A stretch of DNA of 64,000 nt from Trebouxia sp. TZW2008 (Eukaryota > Chlorophyta > Trebouxiophyceae > Trebouxiales > Trebouxiaceae): NCBI GenBank assembly GCA_002118135.1, contig BDIU01000045.1, forward strand, positions 281,208-345,207, read 5' to 3'. Positions 12,192 through 25,174 of the stretch are shown piece by piece. Every line of letters begins with the position of its first letter. Positions within the stretch are counted from its first letter, which is position 1. A program made the translations under genes and the position numbers. The notes below the pieces were generated by a model, which saw only the letters and a list, made by a program, of their open reading frames with translations, was not told the DNA's origin and ran no database searches.

Positions 12192-12922
12192 AGTCTCTGA
12201 TCAATCAGGTGATCAAGGAAGGGCGAGTCAGCTCTTCCCGTCAAACCTTGGTACGCATGCACATGACCGTACCATCATTGGATGCGCCATGATGGCTAGC
12301 TAAATCCACACCAATGGAGCTTGTCTGGCAGCAATCAGCGTTTTTGTCAGGGGGTAACCGAAGTTGAGATCTGGCAACAAGGTAAGCACGCGCAGACGAT
12401 CGGTAAGACCAAGACGCTTTCACCAGAGAACAATCACTGTAACCTGGGCGTGGTTGATTTCACGTTACGCGACACAGCCAAGCCTTAAAAACAGCCCTTG
12501 CTCGTTCTTGCGGCATCTGTGGGGTTGACCTCCAGCCCTAAACTCGGTTTTCAAAGTTCTGCGAATTTCAAGTGCTGCATGTACAAGCACTGCATTTTTA
12601 GCAGATCAGCGTTCAAGCCTGAAAGCGCCAAGGTCACAGTTGCATCTTACTGTGCAAATCTTGGGCCCGGTGTTGTTCGCATGGCACAGGTGCAAGCCAT
12701 ACATCAAGCATTACACTGCCCAGTACATCCTGTGTACAGGCCTCAACAAGCGCAGCGTGTACAGCCCAGACGGCCTTCGTGGCGGCATAGCAAGCATTTT
12801 GTGCAAAGCACAAAAGGTCTTGATAACATTGGTCAGTCATCAAACTGCCCGTGGACCAAGCAGCCTCGATTTACCCCACAAAGCTTCTTGATCAAGTTGC
12901 CTTATAAGGCATAATTATGCAG
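12192..12922. promoter_or_regulatory. CpG-rich region between CCT7 and the EF-hand gene
   Basis: The two genes diverge from here. The part 12240-12480 holds about 14 CpG dinucleotides in 240 bp, far above nearby introns, which suggests a shared promoter region. The first coding exons of both genes are unresolved, so part of this interval (especially 12500-12900, which is open in + frames) may be 5' UTR or exon. I saw no recognisable protein there. Confidence 0.5.
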
Positions 12923-13622
12923 GCCTGATTGAAGAAGAGGATGACACCAACATTGTAGAAGAGTCTTTTCGGCAAGCATACCGCAACTCCCAAGCAGACA
13001 CTATTTGCGTACCTGGCTTGCAAGAGTTTGCAGGGTCTGTAAGTATCAAGACAATATGCTATGTCTGTTTGTGCACCAAGCATCGATGGGAGCAACTTGC
13101 TGCATCTCCTGATTAGCAAAGCTGACACTGCAAGCTACTGCATGCAGATATGGGCAAGGCGGCTCAACATAAGTTCACATGATGATCCTTTAGACCATAT
13201 TTTTGCTGAATTTGACGGGGATGGTGATGGCTATCTAGACGCTGAAGATGTCACAGCAGCCCTCAGCTCAAGAAACGTCAAAATCTCACCAGAGCAAGCA
13301 CGAGTGTTTCTAGAAGGTGTGGTCTGCTGCTGCCATTTCAGCTCCAAACCCATGCATGCATGTGTGTAACTCAGGAGTGGTCTGCTGCTGCGGTTTCAGC
13401 TCCACTACCCATGCATGCATATATGCAACTCAGCTAGTACCATGCTACATTGTCAGCTGTGCTCTGACAAAAGTGTCATCTGCAGTGTCTGATACGGACC
13501 ATGACCATCTTGTGGGCAAGAATGAGTTTGCAGACTTCATCTTCCACATGGCTGCTGCTGATCTTGCCCATGGCAGTGAGCCAGCAGGCGGGTCTGCACC
13601 CCAGGTGAATGCAAAACTGTAA
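12923..13622 (+). CDS. EF-hand calcium-binding protein (5' end unresolved)
   Basis: Three exons join in phase: about 12923-13038, 13148-13316 and 13486-13622. The last exon ends KL and stop. The centre carries one canonical EF-hand loop, DGDGDGYLDAED, with Asp at positions 1, 3 and 5 and an acidic last residue. It is followed, across the splice VFLE/VSD, by a second loop, DTDHDHLVGKNE, with Asp at 1, 3 and 5 and Glu at 12. The two loops together form a typical calcium-binding pair. The preceding exon is acidic (GLIEEEDDTN) and has no in-frame ATG before a stop, so at least one upstream exon is missing from this model. The C-terminal tail is Ala/Gly-rich. It is likely a small calcium sensor, but its specific family is not determined. 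Confidence 0.75.
13317..13440. repeat. Tandem ~61-bp duplication filling the EF-hand intron
   Basis: Right after exon 13148-13316 the sequence gtggtctgctgctgc, then tttcagctcca, then cccatgcatgcat recurs once at about 61 bp spacing. The duplicated unit includes the 5' splice site region and a ttcag acceptor-like motif. Most of the short intron is made of these two copies. Confidence 0.8.
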
Positions 13623-14007
13623 CATATCAAATTCGAACCCACGACCATTTCATGAAGAGGACCCAAATTTAGAGTCTCACCACTTCTGTATGTGGCCAAA
13701 TTTTGGGATTAAGTACTAACATGCTATTTTCTGGATCTTAAACGTAACTCTGTTACAAACGCCTTGACAGCAACACGTCTGAGACTCACTCTGTAGTGTC
13801 TCTTCATATTGGCTGCCTTAGTCACCAAAGTTGTTGTCCTTACATCGAATTGTCCTTACTGCAAGGTACCACAGCAGTCAGAAGCAGTCATTGATTCCCG
13901 ACTGCACTGTCCTTACATTGAGAATGTCTTTGCATCAAGTGGAAAATGCTAAACATGCCACTTGCAACTGACTATTGCTGCAAAGGCTCAAAAGTCAGCT
14001 TGCCACA
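13623..14007. other. Intergenic stretch with dispersed repeat
   Basis: No exon was found between the EF-hand stop and the next weak + strand ORF. The EF-hand stop codon lies within tgtaa, the algal-type polyadenylation signal, but it is too close to the coding end to be used with confidence. The interval contains one family A repeat. Confidence 0.5.
13838..13937 (-). repeat. Dispersed repeat family A, copy 2 (inverted)
   Basis: On the - strand this reads cttgatgcaaagacattctc, then aatgtaaggacagtgcagtc, then gactgctgtggtacc and cagtaaggacaattcgatgt. The block order matches copies at 9155-9285 and 44530-44640. It lies between genes. Confidence 0.75.
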
Positions 14008-14775
14008 GCTGGCTCTGAGCTGAGTTGCAATGCAGGTGCCAGAACAGTATATAACAACACGTGAAGAGAGGTCCGACAATGAGAGCATCCTAACAGACTT
14101 TTTTGACAAAGGCGATTTGGCTGCTGGGTTGCAAGCATGGCTGAAACTGACAAATAGTGACTTTCCGGGGCTTGACAGTAACATCTGCCTGCCAGAAGAT
14201 GATTCAAGACAACAATCACAGTAAGCATGATTGATGGTCTGATAACAAACGAGGCTGTAAAAGTCAAGGTGTTCAAGTTTGTACATCAACATGTATAGCC
14301 ATGTGAGCTTGCTATAAGCACAATGTTTTTGGAATACTATTTTGTGTCGCCTGACTACAGCAGCAGTGATGCATCATGCCCTTGCTTAAACCTAGGCGGC
14401 GCTGCTGTTGTGTCGCTGTGAGTACAGCACATTACCTTCCAATGCCCTGAGACATGTACAGCTTTTGAATTAGATAGACTCTTCTGGCTACCCACAAAGA
14501 CATCAAGAGCTGAAGCGGTGCAACAGTCACGCAAAGTGGAGCTGAAATTGGCAGCTTTGTTCTCAAGACCTATGAATGACCACCAGTCCTCAGTAAAACT
14601 GTATGTGCACGCTCCACGATGCTGCTTTGATACAATTGACAAAACATTGATTCTTGATTTGGCAAGCATAGGTAAGCATTTCTGTAAAATGTTCAGAAGC
14701 TGCAATTCGAATGACGCAGCATGCAGTGAGCTGATCTGCCTGAATGCTAATGCTGTGCAGGTCTGCCAAGCCAGT
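14008..14775 (+). CDS. Hypothetical protein, tentative exons
   Basis: This is a weak call. An open segment at about 14030-14220 encodes an acidic stretch with EERSDNESILTDFFDKGDLA and runs to a good donor (cacagtaagc). A second open segment at about 14460-14671 encodes AFELDRLFWLPTKTS and VELKLAALFSRPMNDH and ends at a donor (catag/gtaagc). A short last exon after gtgcag near 14761 would end LPSQ and stop. The phase between the first two segments does not fit with the obvious splice sites, so an exon is missing or the boundaries are wrong. Codon use is similar to neighbouring real exons. No family was recognised. Confidence 0.35.
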
Positions 14776-14909
14776 GAGTTGCTTGCATACCTGAATGACT
14801 TAGACTTTAGTCACCTTAGTCAATGCTCTCCCACACACTCACAACGATGACAGCCTTCTTCACAGCAAACTTGCTTAGACCTGCGCTTGAACGGCGTAGC
14901 CCGATTGAA

Positions 14910-17230
<2,321 letters not shown>

Positions 17231-18007
17231 GCATGCAAACATAACATGCAGCTTCTGTCATTGGCTTTTCAGTGCTCAGATCTGGCCAGCCTTGTGATGT
17301 CCAGGCTGGCAGCACACTGCAGTTGCCATTCAGTGCAGTCAAGTTTGTGTCACAGCATTTGTGGAGCCTCAGCCTCAAGGGTATCGAGGGAAGGCTCTGC
17401 AGACAGCTGACTGCAGCTTTCTGTCCTCCTTAGCCTTTGCAAATTTTGCAACAACGTTGCCGGCTGCGTTCTCATGCATCTCCAGCTGTCTGACTATGGC
17501 CATTCCTTTTGGCCGGCAGAAATCTTGGTCACATCAGAGGTGTTATCCCTACATGATTTTGCAAGTGCAATATTGCCCAGCATGTGCTGTCTGAGAAGTG
17601 CAGTACTAGGATTTCCAATTTGTAACATTAGAATCTGCGTGTTTTGGAACGTCTAGTCTTTCCAGCACATATTTGTGCTTCTACGGCAAGCAGCAGCAAT
17701 CACTGGCGTGGCACATAAGCTCAAGCGTGGTAAGAAATCTCTAAAATCTGCGCGAACTCCTCAGGGGCAAGATGCAGCAATGCTTCACACGCTCGGCTGA
17801 AGATTTTATCAAATCGATTCGCGCAAAGTGGATAATGACTTGGCACATCACATGACTAAATGCTGACCTGTAGTCGCAAAGCGAACTGGCTGACGCTGTT
17901 AACCTCTGCACTGGAGCGTGATTAGCGGTGCCGTGGAGTTGTTTCGACGAAACGTTGACGGCTGCAACGATTAGAAACCTTTAAAAGAGAGCAGCAGATT
18001 GAGCAGC
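17231..18007. promoter_or_regulatory. NKAP 3' flank and CpG-rich ACS 5' region
   Basis: No exon was found. A tgtaa motif at about 17620 could be the NKAP polyadenylation signal, but the distance of nearly 400 bp makes this uncertain. From about 17700 the sequence becomes CpG-rich, and this continues across ACS exon 1 and into the first intron up to about 18480. It is likely a CpG-island-type promoter. Confidence 0.5.
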
Positions 18008-21000
18008 ATGACACTCGCAAAGCTGTATCCGCCACCAGCTGAGGTTGTCAAAAAAGCACATATCAAATCTAAGGAGCAATACGAGAACCTGTACAAGCAG
18101 AGCTTGGAAGACCCGGACACCTTCTGGTCAGAGCAGGCAGAGGCGTTCCACTGGACAAAGCGATGGAGCCTGCCAGTAGTCCAGTGCGTATCGATCTGCA
18201 CGACTGCAGCTTAACAAGTTCGTTCGCACGGCGCTAGTCGCCGGCAATGCATGCAAACGATCTATGTGATGACGAGCCGGCCGACTCTCTCATCACACGA
18301 TCTCATGCTCGCTCGGCGTTCCTGAGTCTGACAACGCTGCACAGTGCATACGGTCGGTCGTGTCGGTGCAGCCGCGCCCCTCCTTCGTTTCAAGCAAGCA
18401 CCTGTTGCGAGATGCAAGAACGGTGCCGGTGCCGGTGCAGCTGTTGCTGTAGACATGTTTGTTGCTGTTGTAGGTACAACTACAACATGGACAAGGGCCC
18501 TGTCTCCATTGAGTGGTTCAAGGGTGCAGAGACCAACATTGCATACAACTGCTTGGACAGGCACGTCAAAGCTGGCAATGGCGACAAGATTGCCATGTAC
18601 TGGGAAGGCAATGACCTGAATGTGGACGGCAAGATCACATATGGGGAATTGCTGAAAATGACATGCAGAATTGCCAATTGGCTCAAAAAGATTGGCATCA
18701 AAAAGGGTGATGATGTCACCATCTATATGCCCATGGTGGTTGAGCTGCCAGCAGCCATGGTGCGATTCTGTCATTGCATCACAATGCTTGTCAAGGCGCT
18801 CATGTGTGCCTTATTAGCTGTGCAAGTATGTGGTCACATGTGGCTCTGATAGTCCATCACATTGCATGCCAGGACATTCGTATGTGCCCTGTGAGTTGTG
18901 CATGTTCATGCTTGCTGCATGCTCATTGTTGCATACTAACCCCTGCACTGCAATGTTGCAGCTGGCATGTCCCGTGAGCTGTGACAACTCATCCTTATTG
19001 AATGCTTATTTGCTGTACACTGACGCCTACAATATAATCGCAGCTGGCATGCCCTGTGAGCCGTGTGACTCCATGACTGTTGAATGCTCATTGGTATGGA
19101 CTGATCACCACACCATAATTTTGCAGCTAGCATGTCCTGCAAGCTGTGTTAATGGATGGTTTTGTATAGCTCAGTATTACGTACTGACCACTACACTATG
19201 GTTTTGTACCTAGCATGCCTTTTGAGCCGTTTGACTTCACGCTGATTGAACGCTTGCTGCTCCATACTTACCCCAACTTTGTGCTGTTGCAGCTGGCCTG
19301 TGCTCGTATTGGGGCAGTCCACTCTGTGGTCTTTGCTGGATTCTCAGCAGAGTCACTGGCAGGTCGCATTTGTGACTCCAAGCCAGCTGTGGTGCTGTGT
19401 TGCTCATCAGTCAAACGAGGACCAAAAGCTATCTCCCTTAAGGTATGCACACTTATGTGCGTTTGCAAGAGTGTTGCCCAATGTACATTTGTTGCTGGTA
19501 CGCTGGAATGCAGAGCAGCATGCATGACCTCAGCATGCATTGTCCTTGTGACGGCAGTCAGTAGCTGTCCCAAGTCCCAAGTCCCAAGTCCCGTGCTTCA
19601 TGTCCCAAGTCTTATGCTTCCCATGTCCCATGTCCCATTTCCCAAGCCCCATGATTTTCTGCCTGCTGCCTCATGTAGCACAACCTCTCACTCATGCTGT
19701 GAGACTTTGTGCAATCTCCTCTTTCGCAATGTATGGTTGGTGTCACTCAGGGATGTTTCTCAAAGCAAACAACCAGAAGACCTTACATGCAGCCTAGAAG
19801 TGTTGCACTTGATTAGTGCATGCCCAACTGCGCTGCATCTGTAAACGGTTTCAGCTGTGACACAGACCATTGTTGATGATGCTTTGGACATTGTGGAGAT
19901 AGAGGGGCATTCAGTGAAGCATGTGGCTGTGTTGGACCACAAGCTGGCGGCCAAGCGCAGCGAAGTGCCCTGGAAGGAGGGCAGGGACATCTGGTGGCAG
20001 GACGTCATGGACGCCCTGCCCTCCGAGTGTGAGATTGAATGGATGGACGCTGAGGCCCCTCTCTTCAAGGTCAGCCATCCCCCTGCCAACCCCTGTCACC
20101 TTTCGTTTACCCCTCTGCCAAATCCATGCCAATTCCCTGCTGATCCCCCCGCCACCTCCCCTGCGTTGACGCAACTATGTTGCTCAGTGAAACGCAGTTT
20201 GCAATCTCCGTTGAGTGTGTCATGAATGCTCTGCTTTCTGAGTCTGAATTGGAGTGGATGGACTCAGAAGCCCCTCTCTTCAAGGTCAGCCACCCCTTGC
20301 ATTGAGACATTTGTTTTTATTCAGTTAACTGCAGTGTGCAGACCCTCGGGAGTGTAAGATCAAGAGGATGGACTCAGAAGTCCCTCTCCTTCAGGTCAGG
20401 CACCCCCTTGCCACTGTCATGCATTTATGCCATTGTTTAGTGCAACCCAGTGTTAAACGCCTGTTGAGTGTGTCATGAATGCCCTAGCCTCCAAGTGCAA
20501 AGTGCATGGCTGGACTGTAAGACCCCTCATTTCAAGGTCAGCCAGCCCCCTGCACCTGTCCTGCAGTATCAGAACATAGCTCAAGACAATTGTTGTGTTT
20601 AGTGAAACTAAGGGTGCAGATCGTTTTGAGTATGTCTTGGCTGCCTTGCCCTCTGAGTGTGATGTGGAGTGCATCAATTCAGAGGCCCCTTCTTCCAGGG
20701 TCAGCTGTTGTCAATGTGTTGCAACATGATGCATCATATTTGCACCAAAGCTCTCTGTGCATCCTTGCTGTAGTCAAGTTCAACACGCTCATTGTGCACA
20801 GCACCATGCTTTACCCTGATTATGTTGAGGTTGTCATGTCCATCTTGCACTGCAAGATGTGCCTATCTTACTTTCAGCTGTATTTATTCATCTTCTGATC
20901 TGCAGTTGTACACCAGCGGGTCAACCGGCAAACCTAAGGGCGTTCAGCATACCACTGGAGGCTACATGGTGGGTGCAGCCCTCACCACCAAGTACGTCTT

Positions 21001-24000
21001 TGACGCACAGCCAGAGGATGTGTACTGGTGCACAGCAGACTGTGGCTGGATCACAGGCCACAGCTATGTCACATACGGTAAGGGACCCCATGCATCACAA
21101 CTATTGTAGCCATACAAGACTTGAAAGAAGTGCACAGCTACAATGGTATTGTCATGTTGTTCTACCAACTGTCGCAAAGTCATTTGTGGCTGGATCATAG
21201 GCATCTGCCAATGCACCCTGCTCTGTATGCACAGCAGATACAGCTGACAGACACAGCTGTTGTACCAAGTGTTGATGCATTGGTGACAGTTGGCACTCTC
21301 TTGCATGACTCTAGCACACAGTATCTACGTGTACTGTGTACAGCCAGACTGTGGCTGGATCACAGGCCGCAGCTATGTCATCTATGATAAGGCATCCTGC
21401 TCAGCATGCACAGCAGGCACAGCTATGTTGCATCAAGTGCTCATGTGGGGAGCGCTGGCTCTCTCAACCAATCAATTTCAACTTGCAAGATGGCTTGTGC
21501 CTACCAATTGTTGGTTGCCGCAGCTACTTCAGCTGCATTGTGATTGTAAATGCAATGGTTGAGACTTCTTTGCATGTAGTTGTTATGTTATAAAGCAGTG
21601 CACAGCATTGCTCAATTATTGTAGCTTTTGCATGCGGTGGGTCTAAGGCAAGGTTGATCCAAAGCCGTTGCAGCAAAGTTGCGTCCTTCACGTAAACATT
21701 GGAACACATGCATCCCATCTTTGGTTATATTGAGTATGTGTGTATGTGTTGTGGGTTGGTGCAGGTCCAATGCTACTGGGGATGAGCCAGGTGGTGTTTG
21801 AGGGGGTGCCCACCTACCCAGATGCCAGCAGAGCCTGGGCCATCGCTGACAAATACAAGGTGAGGACGAGGGCAGCTCCGCTATATATCCTGCCCTTGCT
21901 TAGTCCTGCATCGTCCTGCCCGGCTTTCAGGCTAATGCTGTGCACAACACCTGTTCTTGCTGTTCGCGTCACACCAACCTGTACAGGAGCTCAGCCTAGC
22001 TTGCTTGAGCAAGGCATACATATGCATGAAACAAGCCACTATGTTGATTGTCCCAAAAGTGGTGGCCTTTGAGGCCCTGATGGTCCATGACCTGACAAGT
22101 CTATGATGTACAACCATCTCTGTCCAATCATAAGTTTGTCTGTGAACACAGATACATGTCATCTCTGTAGCAGATGGTACAGAATCCGCGCTAAACAGGA
22201 GCGTCAACTCAGTATTCAGTATCATGCGGCTTGCTGAAGTCCAATTCTATTGACTGCATCCAACAGGAGTCTGATGGCAAGGCCAATGAGGCACTGAAGA
22301 AGCATACTCATATCAGCCTGCGAGAGCTCAAAAGGGGTCAGACTGCAGTGCTGACTATGTTGTGACACGCAGGTGTCCATTTTGTACACAGCCCCCACAG
22401 CCATCAGGAGTCTGATGGCCAAAGGAGATGAACCAGTGAAGAAGCATGACCGCAGCAGCTTGCGAGTGCTGGGCACTGTGGGTGAGCCCATCAACCCGGA
22501 AGCCTGGAGGTGGTACTACGAGGTCAGCCTGCCCTCACTCTTAAGACACCACTTGTCATCGTTGTTGCTTGTTGTCGTTGTTGCTTGTTGTCATTTACGC
22601 ACAGATGGACCAGACACCCTGCTGTGGTCAACCCTGGGCTGTTTCTGCTTAGAAAGGCATCATGGCGCTCCCTGACATTCCCCTTCCTGGTCTTTTAGAA
22701 GGCACAGCAAGAGTCTATGTAAGAAGTAAGGCTACAGGAAGCAAGTTCTTTGTTTCTATGCAATGTTCGGCCTGCAGGTGGTGGGTGACAGTTGATGTCC
22801 AGTTGTAGACACCTGGTGGTACATATCGTCAATTTCTCAGCACCATAAGCGCTTCTCAAGAGACATTTTAACTGAGAGGATTGCATTCTTATGCTGTACT
22901 TTGCCTTTTCAGGTGGTAGGGGACAGCCGGTGTCCAATTGTGGACACATGGTGGCAGACAGAGACAGGCTCTCATCTGATCACCCCCCTGCCCGGCGCTA
23001 CCCCTCTCAAGCCAGGGTCAGCCACCCTGCCCTTCTTTGGGGTTGAGCCTGCTGTCTTGAATGAGAAGGGTGAAGAGCTGCAAGGAGAGGCTGAAGGGTA
23101 AGCACTGCACTTTATTCTATGCCCGGCTGACCGTGATCATGACAATGCTGTGCTACAGATAATCCTGGGAATGCAGTGCTGTGCCGCATATGCCCAATAC
23201 TGCTCAGCTAGCTGACATCACCACCTCACTGTGCAGCATGACAGCTAGGTGTATGTGGCACAATGTGGTGTCATCAAGCTGGCATGATTAATACTCTGAT
23301 GAGCTTTCTGTGTGCTGTCATGAGGATTTGTGTGTGCCGTGACGAGGCTTTGTGAGTGCTGTTACTGCCAAGCTCACTATGCTGCATTGGTACACTTGCG
23401 CTGTGCTATTAAGAAGCTTTGTGTGTGCTGTTGATGCTGACTGTGTTGTATTGCTGTGATGCAGGTCTTTACTGCTTTGCAGTAGCTGTTGAGTGTGTTA
23501 TGTTGTGGCTCTGTGCATGCTGTTGATGTTGAGCATGCTGATTTGTAACTCTGTGAGTGCTGTTGAGCATGCTGTGTTGTAATGCTATAGTTACTTGGTG
23601 ATCAAGAGGCCATGGCCTAGCAGCATGCGGACCCTAGCCAATGACCATGACCGCTTCCAGAAGACCTACTTTGAGCACTACAAGGGCTACTACTTCACAG
23701 GAGACGGTTGTCGGCGGGACAGCGACGGCTACTACTGGCTCACAGGTAGCTTTGTATGCAGCTTTATGAATTTTTGCCATGCGTTGGTTGTTTGTTTGAG
23801 CTGTCTTGCGCTGTTCCTATGACGGCGTGACAGCTGAGACCTTGATATCAGGGACGTCTATTGTGCTGAGCACCATTTGCATGTACACCTTTGTCCACTC
23901 AGTACAGCAAAGCAGTGGCCTATGTTGTCCTGTTTTGGGATGCCTGCATACTTTAAGTATGCCTGTGTGACTGAAGCCCTCTATCCCAAAGCTGGTGTGC

Positions 24001-25174
24001 ATCTCGTTCATACTGCAGCAGACAGCACCAAGCACATGTCCTGTCTCATGTAATTGCCTGTGCCAGCATTGAGTGCAGGCAATTTGCAGGCTTGAACAGC
24101 CTGTGAGCCACAGAATGAACTGGTGTGATCAATGCCCTCCAGGGCAATGATGTGCTGCAGGGAGTGTGGATGATGCGATTCATGTGAGTGGGCACAGAAT
24201 TTTCTGCATGATCTGTGCACTTCAATACAAGAAGAAGAACAAGCGGTACAATGTATAATGCTGTGCTGCAGGGCGTGTGGATGATGTGATCAATGTGAGT
24301 GGGCACAGGATTGGCACAGCAGAGGTGGAGTCAGCTCTGGTGAACCACCCAGCCTGTGCAGAGGCTGCTGTGGTGCCTGTGGAGCACCCCATCAAGGGAC
24401 AGGGCATCTATGCCTTTGTCACTCTCATGGAGGTTCGTCCATAGCCCATGTGTTGCTTTGACAAACAATACATAGCAGGGCTTGGAATGAGGTGGATTGC
24501 AAACTCCAAGCAAAGCTTTACTTCTCTTGACTTGGATGAGTGGTGCCTGTTGAGCATCCCATCAAGGGCCAAGGCATCTATGCCTTTGTCACCCTCATGG
24601 AGGTCTGTCCATGGCCCAACTTCCACGTTTATCAATGCATATCTGCTATTCATTGACAGTTTTAGTCAATATTCTGTGTGTCACTTGGTTTGTGCCACCA
24701 GGCAATGGACTGAGTCCACATGTAACTCACCTTGCCAACTTGTGGCAAAATCGCCTCACGGTCTGCATAGCCATGCATAGCTAAGCGTGCAACCCAGATC
24801 TATATAATACGATGCAGTGCTGTGCGAGAGCAAGATGGTTGCTACAGTTTGTATCTATCCTACAGTGGTCTGACTTCGTGCCTCTGTGGCAATTTGTTGG
24901 GGTGCTGCAGGTGCAAGCAGTGCCTGCCTTACTCATAGAAGGCTTTCTCCAGCACTGGTACATTCTGCATAGTTACCAACATGTTGATGTCCTGCAGGGC
25001 GCAGGGCACAGCTATCCTCCTGACGAGAGCATCAGGAAGGAGCTAGTGGCAGCGGTGCGCAAGTCCATTGGGCCCATTGCCACCCCTGACACCATTCACT
25101 GGGCGCCTGGCATGCCCAAAACTCGTTCTGGCAAAATCATGCGCCGTATCCTTCGCAAGATTGCCAACAAGTGA
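18008..25174 (+). CDS. ACS: Acetyl-CoA synthetase (acetate--CoA ligase, AMP-forming), 636 aa
   Basis: The enzyme activates acetate with ATP and CoA to acetyl-CoA. Exons are 18008-18183, 18474-18759, 19293-19442, 19866-20069, 20906-21077, 21765-21859, 22373-22522, 22913-23097, 23591-23745, 24272-24432 and 24998-25174. They sum to 637 codons, close to the usual 650. Segments in order are the N-terminal ACAS region ([17 protein letters not shown]), [20 protein letters not shown], the phosphate-binding loop [47 protein letters not shown], the adenine-site motif [17 protein letters not shown], the hinge [13 protein letters not shown], and the catalytic, acetylatable lysine in [11 protein letters not shown]. 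There is no obvious transit peptide or PTS1, so cytosol is likely. At the exon 4/5 join the model reads PLFK-LYTSG, where the family usually has a hydrophobic residue instead of Lys. Several introns are built from decayed copies of adjacent exon edges. Confidence 0.97.
18860..19292. repeat. Array of decayed acceptor-site copies in ACS intron 2
   Basis: The acceptor of ACS exon 3 (gttgcagctggcctgtg at 19287) is preceded by related segments: gttgcagctggcatg near 18956, tcgcagctggcatgcc near 19040, ttgcagctagcatgtcc near 19124 and acctagcatgcctttt near 19207. Spacing is about 83-85 bp. Each is followed by (c)tgtgag.cgtgtgac-like sequence. Only the last copy continues into open coding sequence. 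Confidence 0.8.
20070..20720. repeat. Four decayed copies of the 3' half of ACS exon 4 plus donor
   Basis: Intact exon 4 ends with gatggacgctgaggcccctc followed by ttcaag/gtcagccatcccc. Downstream, inside the intron, the same order of blocks (tgagtgtgtcatgaatgc, tctgagtgtgagatt, gaggcccctctcttcaag, gtcagcc) recurs at about 20210-20295, 20340-20410, 20460-20550 and 20615-20712, with growing decay and frame breaks. Each copy keeps a recognisable donor-like gtcag. This is the clearest 5'-splice-site echo series in the window. Confidence 0.9.
21165..21420. repeat. Two decayed copies of ACS exon 5 (3' half)
   Basis: Intact exon 5 ends tggctggatcacaggccaca, gctatgtcacatacg. In the following intron tgtggctggatcataggca recurs near 21185. 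A better copy, gtgtactgtgtacagccaga then ctgtggctggatcacaggcc then gcagctatgtcatctatgat, lies near 21330-21392. Neither extends the reading frame. Confidence 0.85.
22255..22372. repeat. Decayed copy of ACS exon 7 upstream of the exon
   Basis: The segment caggagtctgatggcaaggc, then gaagaagcatactcatatca, then gcctgcgagagctc, precedes the intact exon by about 140 bp. The exon reads catcaggagtctgatggcca, gaagaagcatgaccgcagca, gcttgcgagtgctg. A similar short copy of the exon 8 start (ggtgggtgacagttgatgtc) lies at about 22780-22830, before the intact ggtaggggacagccggtgtc. Confidence 0.85.
23200..23590. repeat. Degenerate TGTG/GCTG-rich repeats in ACS intron 8
   Basis: A string of related short units (gtgtgctgt, gatgctgactgtgttgta, gtgagtgctgttgagcatgc) fills the intron. 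The units are too decayed to trace to a parent exon by eye. No gene is seen here. Confidence 0.6.
24140..24630. repeat. Copies of both edges of ACS exon 10
   Basis: Upstream, near 24152-24195, ctgcagggagtgtggatgat then tcatgtgagtgggcacagaa copies the exon start (ctgcagggcgtgtggatgat). Downstream, near 24540-24605, tggtgcctgttgagcatccc then atcaagggccaaggcatcta and cctcatggaggtc copies the exon end and its donor. One exon is thus flanked by echoes of its own acceptor edge on the left and donor edge on the right. Confidence 0.9.
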
